Assembly: GCA_002482505.1 (NCBI GenBank)
Contig: DLGD01000005.1
Span: 1 to 55,804 of the forward strand
Direction of reading: 5' to 3'
From: Christensenella sp. UBA7703
Lineage (GTDB): Bacteria > Bacillota > Clostridia > Christensenellales > CAG-138
DNA length: 55,804 nucleotides
Shown here: one piece after another, positions 1 through 8,126 of the stretch
How positions within the stretch are numbered: the stretch's first letter is position 1
How the letters are laid out: every line of letters begins with the position of its first letter
Position numbers and translations under genes: made by a program
Notes under the pieces: generated by a model
What the model was told of the DNA's origin: nothing
The model's input: only the letters and a program-made list of their open reading frames with translations
Database searches by the model: none

Positions 1-63
1 TCTAATCAACGGGGTTCAGTTCAAAATCCATGCTCTCTTTGTTTTGCAAGATAATAGCTGTTT

Positions 64-1713
64 TTATGGTGCCGTCGCCGGTGAGGGTGTGGGCGAGGGG
101 GAAGGGATTGGCGAAGGGGTGGGCATAATGCCGACCTTTTTCTTCAGCGGATTACCGGGGTAAACATCAGGGCCGGGAACCCGATAGATCTCTTCGACCT
201 TCTCGCCGTTGATATAGTGATCGATGAATACGTCTACAATATACTTCGACCTTGCCGGAGCCAGAACGTCCTCTTCTCCAACATAGAGCTTTTTCGTCTC
301 AGTAATCTCGTCCGGGCCCGGCGACTCCTCAGCGACGAGAACCGTTCGCGTCTTGTATTCATGCCCTTCCGGCAGTGCCTTTCCGTATATGACCACATTT
401 ATATCGCGTTTACGGCTCTTGAACTTCTTGTTCTCAGACGGATACGCATAGATGTACAGATCGTGATCCGATACATTCTTAAATCGAAAATCGATGTGGT
501 TCGTGTCAACGGTTGCGTCCAAGCCCATATCGACATAGGTCGATGGAAAGGAGTGGAACTGGCGATCAACAATTTCCACATACGGATAGATTTGCAATAC
601 TGCATTATACAGCGTTGTGCTGACCTGGCAGACCCCGCCTCCGGCCTGCGGCGTTGTGCGGTCTCCACCATAGATACCCTGCGCCATCTTCCAGCCGTTT
701 TCGACGGTTCGGTCGCCGACAACATCATTAAAGCTGAACGTTTTTCCGGGCTTTACAACATATTTCGAAATCTCAGCCGCAGCCTTTTCCACGTTGAATG
801 CGCGGTTGGGAATGAATTCCATCTGTTCCGGCGTGGATTCCGCCGTGCCCTTGAAGTCGTATGTGGTAGTGAATTTTGCGATCTGCGAAAAATTCGCTTG
901 AATGTCTGCAATCGTTTGGGATGGTGGAATGTTCGTGATCGTCGGGGTCAGCATGACCTGGCACTGGCAAGCGTCGATCGCCTGCTTGACCAGCGCAACG
1001 GTAGAGGCAACGTCCAAACCGACGCCGGGGGTGCCTTCCACATATTGCGGGTTGGGTTTCCCGCTGCTGGAAAAATCCATTGTCACGCTTGCGTTCACGG
1101 GCGGCTTGCTGGAGGTTTGGTTAATCTCGTCGATGCGGGTTGCGAGCGCGGCTTCGTCGATGCTGATCTTCGTGGAATAGTTCTGGTTCGCGCCGCCGGA
1201 TAGCGCCTGCTCAATGACCTCGTTGAGGTTGGAGGTAACGCTCATATCCGCCCCGGTGATGGTTGCGTTCATCTCCGCGCTGGAGAGCGTGATGGCGATG
1301 CGATCCATCATTGTGGATTCATTGGACTCCAACTGCGCACGCACCTCGTCAATGCGCTTGCCGGAGACATCCGTGCCGTTGATCGTGACACCGTTTCGGA
1401 ACGTTCCGGTTACCGGATCGACTACGACAGGGCCGGAACAGCTTTTCACCAGCACGAGTACGGCAATGACAATCAGCACCAGAAGCACAAGACTGATTCC
1501 CGCGAGTAATATCTTTCGTTTGCGGGCTCTCGCCTTGCGCGCGCTGATTCGGTTGGCGGAAGGTTGCGTCGTGTTGCGATTTGGCGATTGAATAAACTCC
1601 ATTTGACTGTTGGCTGATTTCGCGGGACGGCTCTCAATGCGTTCGACCGGACGGTCTTCGCTTGTGCGGGTCGACTTGGTTGTGTCGGGCAAGCCCGAAT
1701 ATTTTTCGTACAT
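64..1713 (-). CDS. VanW family membrane-anchored cell-wall protein
   Basis: The 549-residue protein has a basic cytoplasmic N-terminus, one membrane segment at about residues 67-89 and a large extracytoplasmic part. Residues about 100-280 resemble the YoaR-type putative peptidoglycan-binding region. Residues about 280-440 carry the VanW signature, with KPGKTFSFND near 321-330 and the Gly-rich GGGVCQVSTTLYN near 358-370. The tail is a Pro/Ser/Thr-rich low-complexity stretch, probably wall-spanning or disordered. VanW proteins are named from vancomycin-resistance clusters, but their biochemical role is not settled and most are not resistance genes. The start is supported by an AGGA ribosome site six bases upstream and by a promoter at 1764-1792. 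No other van genes are nearby. Family is well supported; function is unknown. Confidence 0.9.
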   Translation of the reverse strand: MYEKYSGLPDTTKSTRTSEDRPVERIESRPAKSANSQMEFIQSPNRNTTQPSANRISARKARARKRKILLAGISLVLLVLIVIAVLVLVKSCSGPVVVDPVTGTFRNGVTINGTDVSGKRIDEVRAQLESNESTMMDRIAITLSSAEMNATITGADMSVTSNLNEVIEQALSGGANQNYSTKISIDEAALATRIDEINQTSSKPPVNASVTMDFSSSGKPNPQYVEGTPGVGLDVASTVALVKQAIDACQCQVMLTPTITNIPPSQTIADIQANFSQIAKFTTTYDFKGTAESTPEQMEFIPNRAFNVEKAAAEISKYVVKPGKTFSFNDVVGDRTVENGWKMAQGIYGGDRTTPQAGGGVCQVSTTLYNAVLQIYPYVEIVDRQFHSFPSTYVDMGLDATVDTNHIDFRFKNVSDHDLYIYAYPSENKKFKSRKRDINVVIYGKALPEGHEYKTRTVLVAEESPGPDEITETKKLYVGEEDVLAPARSKYIVDVFIDHYINGEKVEEIYRVPGPDVYPGNPLKKKVGIMPTPSPIPSPSPTPSPATAP

Positions 1714-1763
1714 GGCTGTCCTTTATCAGAAAAAACTTGTCGTACTATTAAAATATGTAATAG

Positions 1764-1792
1764 ATTATACACATTCATCAGAACGCAAGCAA
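1764..1792 (-). promoter_or_regulatory. Sigma-A-type promoter for the VanW gene
   Basis: Read on the minus strand: TTGCTT, a 17-base spacer, then TATAAT. This leaves a leader of about 45 bases before the ATG at 1713. Confidence 0.6.
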
Positions 1793-1918
1793 CTGTTTCC
1801 CGCGTGCAATGAGAATCATGCTCTCATCGTATTTCAGATTTTTTATAAAGAACGAGTGATTCTTGAAATTCGTTCGTATGATAGATGAAACCATAAAAAG
1901 GCAGGAGGTGATTTGTGC

Positions 1919-2485
1919 TTGACGGAAAAGCAGATGTTAACGGGATTGCAAGCAGGAGATGAGCGTTCTCTCGATGCGGCGATTTTGTCATATTCAAGAT
2001 TGCTGTGGAGCATCGCGCGCGCAGTTTTGCGCAATGCCGGAACTGCGGAGGACATGGAGGAGTGTGTCGCGGATGCGTTTATCCAGCTTTGGAAAAATGC
2101 CGGCAAGCTCAACGAAACACGCGGCAGCATTAAAACATGGCTCTGCGTTGCGGTCAAAAGCCGCGCAATTGACCGTTACCGAATGATTGCGCGCAAAAAC
2201 GAAGTTGGCTTACAGGAGCAACTGGCATCCTGCGGAGCAGGATTGTTTGATCAGACGATGGATGCGGTATTACAGCGCGAATTGCTTGCGGCGATTCATG
2301 CCTTGGGTGAGCCGGATCGGGAGATTATCCTGCGTCGGTTTTATTATCGTCAAAAACCAAGGGATATCTCCATCGCACTTGATCTTTCGATCAAGCAAGT
2401 GGAAAACAGAATCTACCGCGCAAAGCAAAAACTCAGAGCGCAACTGGACGGAGGGAAACATGCGGCGAATGAATGGAGTATTTAG
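1919..2485 (+). CDS. RNA polymerase sigma factor, sigma-70 family (ECF-like)
   Basis: A two-domain sigma factor of about 188 residues. Region 2 lies in the first 90 residues (DAAILSYSRLLWSIAR followed by the acidic AEDMEECVADAF core and the KTWLCVAVKSRAIDRYR helix). Region 4 is near 130-180 (EIILRRFYYRQKPRDISIAL then the KQVENRIYRAKQKL recognition helix). Regions 1 and 3 are missing, as in ECF sigma factors. The start is uncertain: AGGAGG at 1903-1908 best fits TTG at 1919 (10-base gap), TTG at 1913 is too close and ATG at 1934 too far. The next gene begins inside this one (26-base overlap), the usual arrangement for a sigma factor and its membrane partner. Confidence 0.85.
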   Translation: MTEKQMLTGLQAGDERSLDAAILSYSRLLWSIARAVLRNAGTAEDMEECVADAFIQLWKNAGKLNETRGSIKTWLCVAVKSRAIDRYRMIARKNEVGLQEQLASCGAGLFDQTMDAVLQRELLAAIHALGEPDREIILRRFYYRQKPRDISIALDLSIKQVENRIYRAKQKLRAQLDGGKHAANEWSI

Positions 2486-3464
2486 CCAATCACATCTAAA
2501 AAAAATTCGAACGAGAGTTGGCGAAGAGTTGGGGCTTTCTTTTCAGAGGCGAACACATCGCAGCGTCTTGATGCGTATCTCGGTTGCGTTTGCGGTGTTT
2601 GCAGCCTGTCTTTTGACGATTACGCCCGCTCTTGCGGCGGAAATCCCAGCCGTGAACGATCTGCTCTATTTCGTATCGCCGGAGACGGCGCAGTTCTTTA
2701 AGCCTATCCAGCTGAGCGATGTCGATCAGAATATAGAAATCAAAGTGGAGAGCGCGTACATCAACGGCGCGAACGCGGAAGTTCTCGTTTCGGTTCGAGA
2801 TTTGGAAGGGAATCGACTGGATGATTCCATCGATTTTTATGATTCGTATGATCTCCGCACGGGCTTTGACAGCGTTGGCACCTGCAACCAAATCGGTTAT
2901 GATGCGTCAACGAGAACGGTAACGCTCTTGATTGAGACAAGCAGCATGAATCCTAACGACACGATTACAGGAAAGAAGATCACGATCTCGTTTCAAACGA
3001 TTATGAGTGGGAAAGAGAAAACGTTGGCGTTCCCGATTCCAATGGATTGGAGCACAGTTTCGAACGATGTCAAAACCGAGCAATCGAATCAAGATGGTGA
3101 AACCGTCCTGGTTCCGGGAGAGAAGCTGTTTGAAATTATGGATGGTTTTACATTCACTGGCGTCGGTTATATCGAGGAGCAACTGCACATTCAGCTTTAT
3201 ACGCCAAATCGGCATATATTCGATGATCACGCTTCTCTATATCTCAAAAATGCAGATGGAACGCGAGTCAACTGTAATCCGATTTATCGCGGCGGGTATA
3301 ACACGGGTGATTCGGAAATCGAAAGAAGCGCGGATTACGTTGAATATGTGTTCGATGTACCGCAGGATTCACTCTCAAAATACCAATTGTTTGGCGACTT
3401 CTACAGCGCGAAAACGCGTGTGGACGGAAACTGGAGCATCACGTTCCCTCTTGTAAATGACTGA
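2460..3464 (+). CDS. Membrane-anchored partner of the sigma factor (putative anti-sigma, DUF4179-like)
   Basis: A 334-residue protein starting at ATG 2460, with GGAGGG four bases upstream and inside the 3' end of the sigma gene, so translation is probably coupled. The first 38 residues are basic and cytoplasmic. A single hydrophobic segment follows (LMRISVAFAVFAACLLTITP), then about 275 extracytoplasmic residues of beta-rich type. This topology and the linkage match the DUF4179/anti-sigma proteins encoded next to ECF sigma factors in Bacillota. No zinc-binding HxxxCxxC anti-sigma motif is visible, so the sigma-binding part would be the short N-terminus. Anti-sigma function is inferred from position only. 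Confidence 0.65.
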   Translation: MRRMNGVFSQSHLKKIRTRVGEELGLSFQRRTHRSVLMRISVAFAVFAACLLTITPALAAEIPAVNDLLYFVSPETAQFFKPIQLSDVDQNIEIKVESAYINGANAEVLVSVRDLEGNRLDDSIDFYDSYDLRTGFDSVGTCNQIGYDASTRTVTLLIETSSMNPNDTITGKKITISFQTIMSGKEKTLAFPIPMDWSTVSNDVKTEQSNQDGETVLVPGEKLFEIMDGFTFTGVGYIEEQLHIQLYTPNRHIFDDHASLYLKNADGTRVNCNPIYRGGYNTGDSEIERSADYVEYVFDVPQDSLSKYQLFGDFYSAKTRVDGNWSITFPLVND

Positions 3465-3483
3465 AAGCGTGACCATAGCAAAA

Positions 3484-3505
3484 CGAGCACCCGCACGGGT
3501 GCTCG
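3484..3505. terminator. Bidirectional rho-independent terminator
   Basis: A GC-rich perfect inverted repeat (CGAGCACCCG / CGGGTGCTCG) lies between two convergent genes. It is followed by CTTTGT on the plus strand and TTTTGC on the minus strand. Confidence 0.8.
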
Positions 3506-3525
3506 CTTTGTATAAAACTCCTGCT

Positions 3526-5196
3526 TTAGGGCATCTGATAGACCGTCATAAACTCGGAACCAAACGCCTGTTGGGAGACGATTTTTGTTAGCCCGCTTAG
3601 GTAGACATCCAACCCGTACGCAAAAATCCATTTCTGCCGTGGTTCAAGCGTTTTGTCGCTGCAAATCTGCAATCCCCGCGGATTGATCATCAGATAATCT
3701 GCGCCGCGTGCAATCGAATACTGACCTACAAAGATAAGCCGTACGCGGGATTGATAAGCTTCTGGGAGTATGTTATATGCTTTCTCCAACCCATCGCCCG
3801 TATACCAGTCTGCGGCGGTAACGGAGATTTGCTCATCCGAGTCTACGGTGTCGATCAACTTCATCAGTGTCTTGGCCTGAGACACATTCCAATAGTCGAG
3901 GTCATATCTTGCGCTGGGGTTGCTACCCGCCAGCGCATTGTAATAAACAAACTGGAACGGATGGCTGAGAATCACCATGACCAACATGGCAAGAATCTGT
4001 GCGCCGACCGCACCGACGGCAACCCATTTCCATTTTTCTTTGAGTAGGTCCATCAACTTTTTCAGCCCGTATACCGCGAGCAGTAGCAGGATTCCGTAGA
4101 GAAAATAGAAGTGCCGCCAGCTATCGTAGAGAATTGGGCGTGTGATCATTGCAAAGCCGAGAAACACCCAAACGAACACCAGCATCATGACATAATACTT
4201 CTGTTCTCCGGCAAAGAGCTCTTTTGCCTTGGTTCGAAACGGCAAAACCAACGCGGAGACGTTGCCAAAGATCATCAGCGCGAGGATCAGCAATGGAGTT
4301 GTGATCGCGATCATAACAGGGATGTAGTGCCAGGGGACAGGTCTCTGCGCATAACCCATATAGAAGACATAGCCCGGCCAATCCGAAAAGTTGGAGGAGC
4401 GGGAATAGACATATTGAATGAACTTTCCGGGATTGTTCCATAGCCCGGGCGTGAGCGCAAAATAAAACACGACGAATCCGACCAACGACAGTACGCCAAG
4501 CAGAACGGTTTTAGTGCTCCATTCCCGCCGGACAAACAGCGTGAAGAGATACAGCACGCCGCAGAGACCGAAAAGCGCGAGGCCAGTTATGCGCATATTT
4601 ATCGCAAGCGCGCCAAAGAGCGCAAAGAGAAGCGCGGAGCCGACCGCCCTTTTTTCGATCAGCCGAATCGCAAAGAGCAGACAATAGAGAATCATGACCA
4701 TCGCCATGATGTCCTTGTTGTTGTAGTGCGCCTCCGCAAAAAAGCGCGGGCTGAGATAGAGCAACAGGCTTGCAACAAGCCCGTATCGCCAATCGTTCGA
4801 CAGATACGATGCAATCCAATAGATTGCAAGAACTCCCGCCATGAAAACAAGGAACGTATAACCGTGCCAGAGCAGCATCAGCGTACGCGCGCCGCCTTCA
4901 CCATATTGCAAAAACAATGCAGGCGAGAAGAGATAGTAGACCGACTGCCCGTGGTCAATGTCGACATTTTCCGAAACATCAGGAAACATGATTCCGGTCG
5001 AAGATTGCGTGGGCTTTTGATCCGCACCGAGAATCAGTCCCGCATATTCGCGCACGTTGGTGCCGAGGGTTCGAATCTCGGTCAGCTCATCCCAAGGCAT
5101 GCCGTAGTCAGGCGTAACGAGAAGGCCGACTGCGGTCATGAGGACAAACAGGATGACGATAATCCAGCGGTGTTTGCTTTTCGGATGTGAGGGCAT
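3526..5196 (-). CDS. Polytopic GT-C-type membrane glycosyltransferase (ArnT/PMT-like)
   Basis: A 556-residue protein with about ten or more membrane segments. The first extracytoplasmic loop carries the acidic motif PDYGMPWDE at residues 29-37, and a second loop carries FAEAHYNNKD. Both are typical of lipid-phosphate-sugar-dependent GT-C enzymes such as ArnT and protein mannosyltransferases. The last 130 residues are a soluble extracytoplasmic domain. The start is ATG 5196, supported by GGAG eight bases upstream; an in-frame extension to 5316 lacks a ribosome site and contains the promoter. It likely transfers a sugar from a polyprenyl carrier to an envelope acceptor; donor and acceptor cannot be read from sequence. 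It stands alone and converges on the sigma operon. Confidence 0.7.
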   Translation of the reverse strand: MPSHPKSKHRWIIVILFVLMTAVGLLVTPDYGMPWDELTEIRTLGTNVREYAGLILGADQKPTQSSTGIMFPDVSENVDIDHGQSVYYLFSPALFLQYGEGGARTLMLLWHGYTFLVFMAGVLAIYWIASYLSNDWRYGLVASLLLYLSPRFFAEAHYNNKDIMAMVMILYCLLFAIRLIEKRAVGSALLFALFGALAINMRITGLALFGLCGVLYLFTLFVRREWSTKTVLLGVLSLVGFVVFYFALTPGLWNNPGKFIQYVYSRSSNFSDWPGYVFYMGYAQRPVPWHYIPVMIAITTPLLILALMIFGNVSALVLPFRTKAKELFAGEQKYYVMMLVFVWVFLGFAMITRPILYDSWRHFYFLYGILLLLAVYGLKKLMDLLKEKWKWVAVGAVGAQILAMLVMVILSHPFQFVYYNALAGSNPSARYDLDYWNVSQAKTLMKLIDTVDSDEQISVTAADWYTGDGLEKAYNILPEAYQSRVRLIFVGQYSIARGADYLMINPRGLQICSDKTLEPRQKWIFAYGLDVYLSGLTKIVSQQAFGSEFMTVYQMP

Positions 5197-5248
5197 ATGT
5201 TTTGCTCCGATCAGATTGATATAGACCGCATCATGATGAAACAAAATA

Positions 5249-5276
5249 ACTTTACCTGAAATCAAAGCAATGTCAA
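5249..5276 (-). promoter_or_regulatory. Promoter for the GT-C glycosyltransferase gene
   Basis: Minus strand: TTGACA, 16-base spacer, TAAAGT, about 50 bases before the ATG at 5196. Confidence 0.55.
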
Positions 5277-5440
5277 CATAATATTTATCGATATAGCGAC
5301 TTAAATTCAGAAGCACGTTAAGTTCAGCGTTCTTCGAGTTCGATCAAATCTGCCTTTTTATCCCTCTGGTCTTGTCATCGATTCGCGCTATGATGAAATA
5401 GGAGCATATCTGAGCAAAAAGCGGAAGTGGAGAAGACTGC

Positions 5441-6247
5441 ATGAAACGGGCAATTGCTGTTCTATTTTGGATCTTTTCCGGCGCGCTTCTGTTGATGGCG
5501 CTTGCACTGCTTTCTGAAAGCGCCTTGACCAGCACACTATTGCTCGGCTGTGCGGTGCTGATCAATCCTTTGTTTCACGAAAAGATACCGCTCAAGAAGG
5601 GCTTGACAGCGCTGCTTGCCATCGGGCTTTTCATCGCTGCGGTTGCGGTTTATCCGGCAGAAGAATCCGCGCAGGCAGTGCAGGAGGCACAGCCGACGAT
5701 TGCTGCACGCGAAACGCCGGCAAATGAACCTGAAAAACCTCCGATCCTACGTGCTCTACAAGAGATTCCCGCAGAGATAACAGAACCGGCGCAACCGGAA
5801 GCCGTAACGGCACTGCCAACAGAGGAGCCCACACCTACTCAAAGGCCAACGAATTCGCCGACTTCAGCTCCGACGGCAACACAAACACCAAACTCAACAG
5901 CGACGCCAACGCAGCGGCCGACACCAACACCGGAACCCATAACAAAGGCTGCACCCGTTACCCGCAGCGTTACGATTACGATCCTCGATTACTCAGACTC
6001 CGTTCGCCGGGGCGCGTATGCGTTTATTGAGATCCAAGGCGCGCCAAATACGGATTACGATTGCGCAGTGGAGTACAAATCCGGCATGTCTACCGCAAGC
6101 GGCCTTGGCACCAAACGATCCGATTCAGAAGGGATTGTCTCCTGGCGCTGGAAGGTCGGCAGCAGAACATCGCTGAACTATACGCCGACGATCTGTGTTG
6201 ACGGTGGCGGAAATTCCGTCAGCGTGACATTTGATGTAACGGAATAG
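5441..6247 (+). CDS. Membrane protein with Pro/Thr-rich linker and C-terminal Ig-like domain
   Basis: A 268-residue protein of unknown function. Two hydrophobic segments (about residues 5-40 and 53-70) are followed by an acidic then PT-rich spacer (about 75-170, with repeats such as PTQRPTPTPEP). The compact C-terminal beta domain of about 95 residues contains AFIEIQGAPNTDYDCAVEY and GIVSWRWKVGSRTS. The linker looks wall-spanning and the last domain would be displayed outside. The ribosome site GGAGAAG precedes the ATG by six bases. A terminator follows at 6286-6314, so this is a single-gene unit. No enzyme motif seen. Confidence 0.7.
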   Translation: MKRAIAVLFWIFSGALLLMALALLSESALTSTLLLGCAVLINPLFHEKIPLKKGLTALLAIGLFIAAVAVYPAEESAQAVQEAQPTIAARETPANEPEKPPILRALQEIPAEITEPAQPEAVTALPTEEPTPTQRPTNSPTSAPTATQTPNSTATPTQRPTPTPEPITKAAPVTRSVTITILDYSDSVRRGAYAFIEIQGAPNTDYDCAVEYKSGMSTASGLGTKRSDSEGIVSWRWKVGSRTSLNYTPTICVDGGGNSVSVTFDVTE

Positions 6248-6285
6248 CACGTTTCTGATTACCTTCATAGACCAAAGAGCGTCAA

Positions 6286-6314
6286 AAAAGGCACCGCGCG
6301 AAACGGTGCCTTTT
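6286..6314. terminator. Bidirectional terminator
   Basis: AAAAGGCACCG and CGGTGCCTTTT form an 11-bp stem with a 7-base loop between two convergent genes, with T tracts on both strands. Confidence 0.85.
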
Positions 6315-6332
6315 GGTTTTTGGTTGGATCGA

Positions 6333-7577
6333 TCAGAGCTTACGGACGAAGATGTCACTCTTTTCTAACAGGCTTTCAATCGTGTCCAGCCCCAACTGAT
6401 GCAGCAGCGCGATGACATACGGGTTGTCGATGGGGGTATCATAGCTCGCCTCTGCGCCGTAACGGACGACATTCTTCCGCCCTTCGTCACGGGGGATAAG
6501 TGCCTTTGGCCCACCGACGCATCCGCCAACGCAACCCATTCCCTCAAAGAAGTTCGCGTCGCCTTTGCCTTCTAAAATATCGTTGAGCATCTGCTTGCAG
6601 GCGGGCACGCCGTCTGCGTGCCGGGTCTTGACCGTGATCGGCTTCCCAGGATGAATGCGCGCAACGGTTGCACGCACGGCCTCGCTTACGCCGCCGGTTC
6701 CCGCATAGATGCGTCCGGCGCGGGAAGAATGATCGCGGTCGTCTTCCTCCATCTCGGCAAGGTTGATGCCTGCGTAGTCAAATACGTCTTGAATTTCCTG
6801 AAACGTGAGCACAAAGTCGGTCGAGTCCGCAATATCCGCCTCTCGCGCTTCCGCTTTTTTCGCGACACACGGGCCGATGAAGACCGTGACTGCGTTCGGG
6901 TGAATCTTCTTGATGGAACGCCCGCAGGCAACCATCGGCGAAACAGCGGCAGGGACATGCGGAATCAACTGCGCATAGACTTTCTTAATCATGGCAATCC
7001 ACATCGGACAACAGCAACTCGTAAGCTGATAATCTTTCTCGGTCTGGATGTTTTTGTCGAATTCCAGCGCTTCTTTCAGCGTGAGAATATCCGCAAACAG
7101 CGCGACTTCAACCATGCCGGCAAAGCCGATTTTCTTAAATGCCGCGCGGAGTTTTCCGGGCGTGACTGCCTCAGAATACTGGTTGATAAAAGCGGGCGCA
7201 ATCATCGCGTAAACCGGGGCATCCGCGTTTCGTAGCGCGTTGAGCGCCGGCAGAATGTCGCGGCTTTCGGTGAGCTTCTTCGCGTCGCAACCGCGGATGC
7301 ATTCGCCGCAACCGACGCAGAGCTTCGGGTCGATTGCAATAGCGCCGTCTTCGATAAACAACGCGTCAAAATAGCAGCGTGCGCGGCATTGTTCCAGCTT
7401 TGTTTTCTCGCATGTGCAGGCATCTGTGCGAATCACAACGGGATGCTTTTCCGGCCCGAGCAGGCAGGAAAGATGATGCGGGTCATAACCCTGCTGCTTG
7501 ACAAGGTCGAGTTCTTCTTCAAAATTACCGGAAACGCTGCTTTTGAGCAGCCTGTTATAGAGTTCTTCAAAGGTCAT
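6333..7577 (-). CDS. [FeFe]-hydrogenase-like iron-sulfur protein (H-cluster domain)
   Basis: A 414-residue protein. The N-terminal part holds Cys residues 54, 56, 64 and 68 and a classical second cluster CVGCGECIRGC (87-97), so two 4Fe-4S clusters are likely. The hydrogenase large-subunit domain follows, with all four H-cluster cysteines. Motif L1 is TSCCCPMW (186-193), L2 is GPCVAKK (235-241) and L3 is GMGCVGGCVGG (346-356, Cys 349 and 353). Catalytic HydA normally has TSCCPGW and MPC; here L1 has an extra Cys and the L2 Met is Gly. This suggests a short non-bifurcating group, possibly a sensor or low-activity enzyme. No Hyd maturases or partner subunits are in the window. The ribosome site GAGGTGATC fits the ATG start. 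Fold confident, activity not. Confidence 0.8.
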   Translation of the reverse strand: MTFEELYNRLLKSSVSGNFEEELDLVKQQGYDPHHLSCLLGPEKHPVVIRTDACTCEKTKLEQCRARCYFDALFIEDGAIAIDPKLCVGCGECIRGCDAKKLTESRDILPALNALRNADAPVYAMIAPAFINQYSEAVTPGKLRAAFKKIGFAGMVEVALFADILTLKEALEFDKNIQTEKDYQLTSCCCPMWIAMIKKVYAQLIPHVPAAVSPMVACGRSIKKIHPNAVTVFIGPCVAKKAEAREADIADSTDFVLTFQEIQDVFDYAGINLAEMEEDDRDHSSRAGRIYAGTGGVSEAVRATVARIHPGKPITVKTRHADGVPACKQMLNDILEGKGDANFFEGMGCVGGCVGGPKALIPRDEGRKNVVRYGAEASYDTPIDNPYVIALLHQLGLDTIESLLEKSDIFVRKL

Positions 7578-7674
7578 ATGATCACCTCAAATCTGGAACT
7601 ATCTTATCATGTGACGCGACTTGGTTCAAGAAAATCACAAGAGAAATGAACCGCATACCATTCAAATGATTTGA

Positions 7675-7726
7675 TTGACAAAGCACATGATCGCGTCTAT
7701 ACTGTGCATGCTGTATATGTACAGTA
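7675..7726 (+). promoter_or_regulatory. Promoter and probable GntR operator
   Basis: TTGACA (7675-7680), a 17-base spacer, then TATACT (7698-7703). Immediately downstream is a dyad CTGTA-tatg-TACAG (7711-7724), nested in the wider pair TACTGT (7700-7705) and ACAGTA (7721-7726). This is where a YtrA-type GntR repressor would block its own operon. Confidence 0.7.
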
Positions 7727-7742
7727 AGCGAGGAGTGATCGA

Positions 7743-8126
7743 TTGAATATCATCATCAGCAACGCGAGCAATCTGCCGATCTACGAGCAGATTTATGCAC
7801 AGATGAAAAACGCAATACTCCTGGGCGACCTGTCGGAAGGGGATTTGCTGCCCTCTATCCGGCAACTGGCGAAGGATTTGCGCATCAGTGTGATCACAAC
7901 CAAGCGTGCCTATGACGAGCTGGAACAAGACGGCTTTGTCTATACCGTTGCCGGAAAGGGCAGCTATGTTGCGGCAAAAAACACAGGAATTATCCGCGAA
8001 GGACAGCTCAAAGAGATTGAAGAACACATGCGCGAAATTCTGCGTCTGGCGCCTGCCTGTGAACTCACGGGAGACGATTTGCAGGAGCAGTTTCGCGTGA
8101 TCATAGAGGAGGAATATCGGACATGA
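7743..8126 (+). CDS. GntR family transcriptional regulator, YtrA subfamily
   Basis: A 127-residue regulator with a TTG start (AGGAG 7 bases upstream). The winged-helix domain (about residues 9-75) shows the GntR pattern YEQIYAQMKNAILLGDLSEG, then LPSIRQLAKDLRISVITTKR and AGKGSYVA. The C-terminal effector part is only about 45 residues, as in YtrA-type regulators that control ABC exporters. It overlaps the ATPase gene by four bases (ATGA), so the regulator and transporter are co-translated. It probably represses its own operon through the dyad at 7700-7726. The inducer is unknown; cell-envelope-active compounds are typical for this subfamily. Confidence 0.88.
   Translation: MNIIISNASNLPIYEQIYAQMKNAILLGDLSEGDLLPSIRQLAKDLRISVITTKRAYDELEQDGFVYTVAGKGSYVAAKNTGIIREGQLKEIEEHMREILRLAPACELTGDDLQEQFRVIIEEEYRT

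Noticed and set aside
64..1713. Vancomycin-resistance determinant
   Set aside because: VanW-domain proteins are widespread in Bacillota; no vanH, vanA/B, vanX or vanRS genes are nearby.
1808..1824. Operator-like dyad TGAGA...TCTCA between the VanW and sigma genes
   Set aside because: Only five-base arms, not placed on a recognisable promoter element; compatible with chance.
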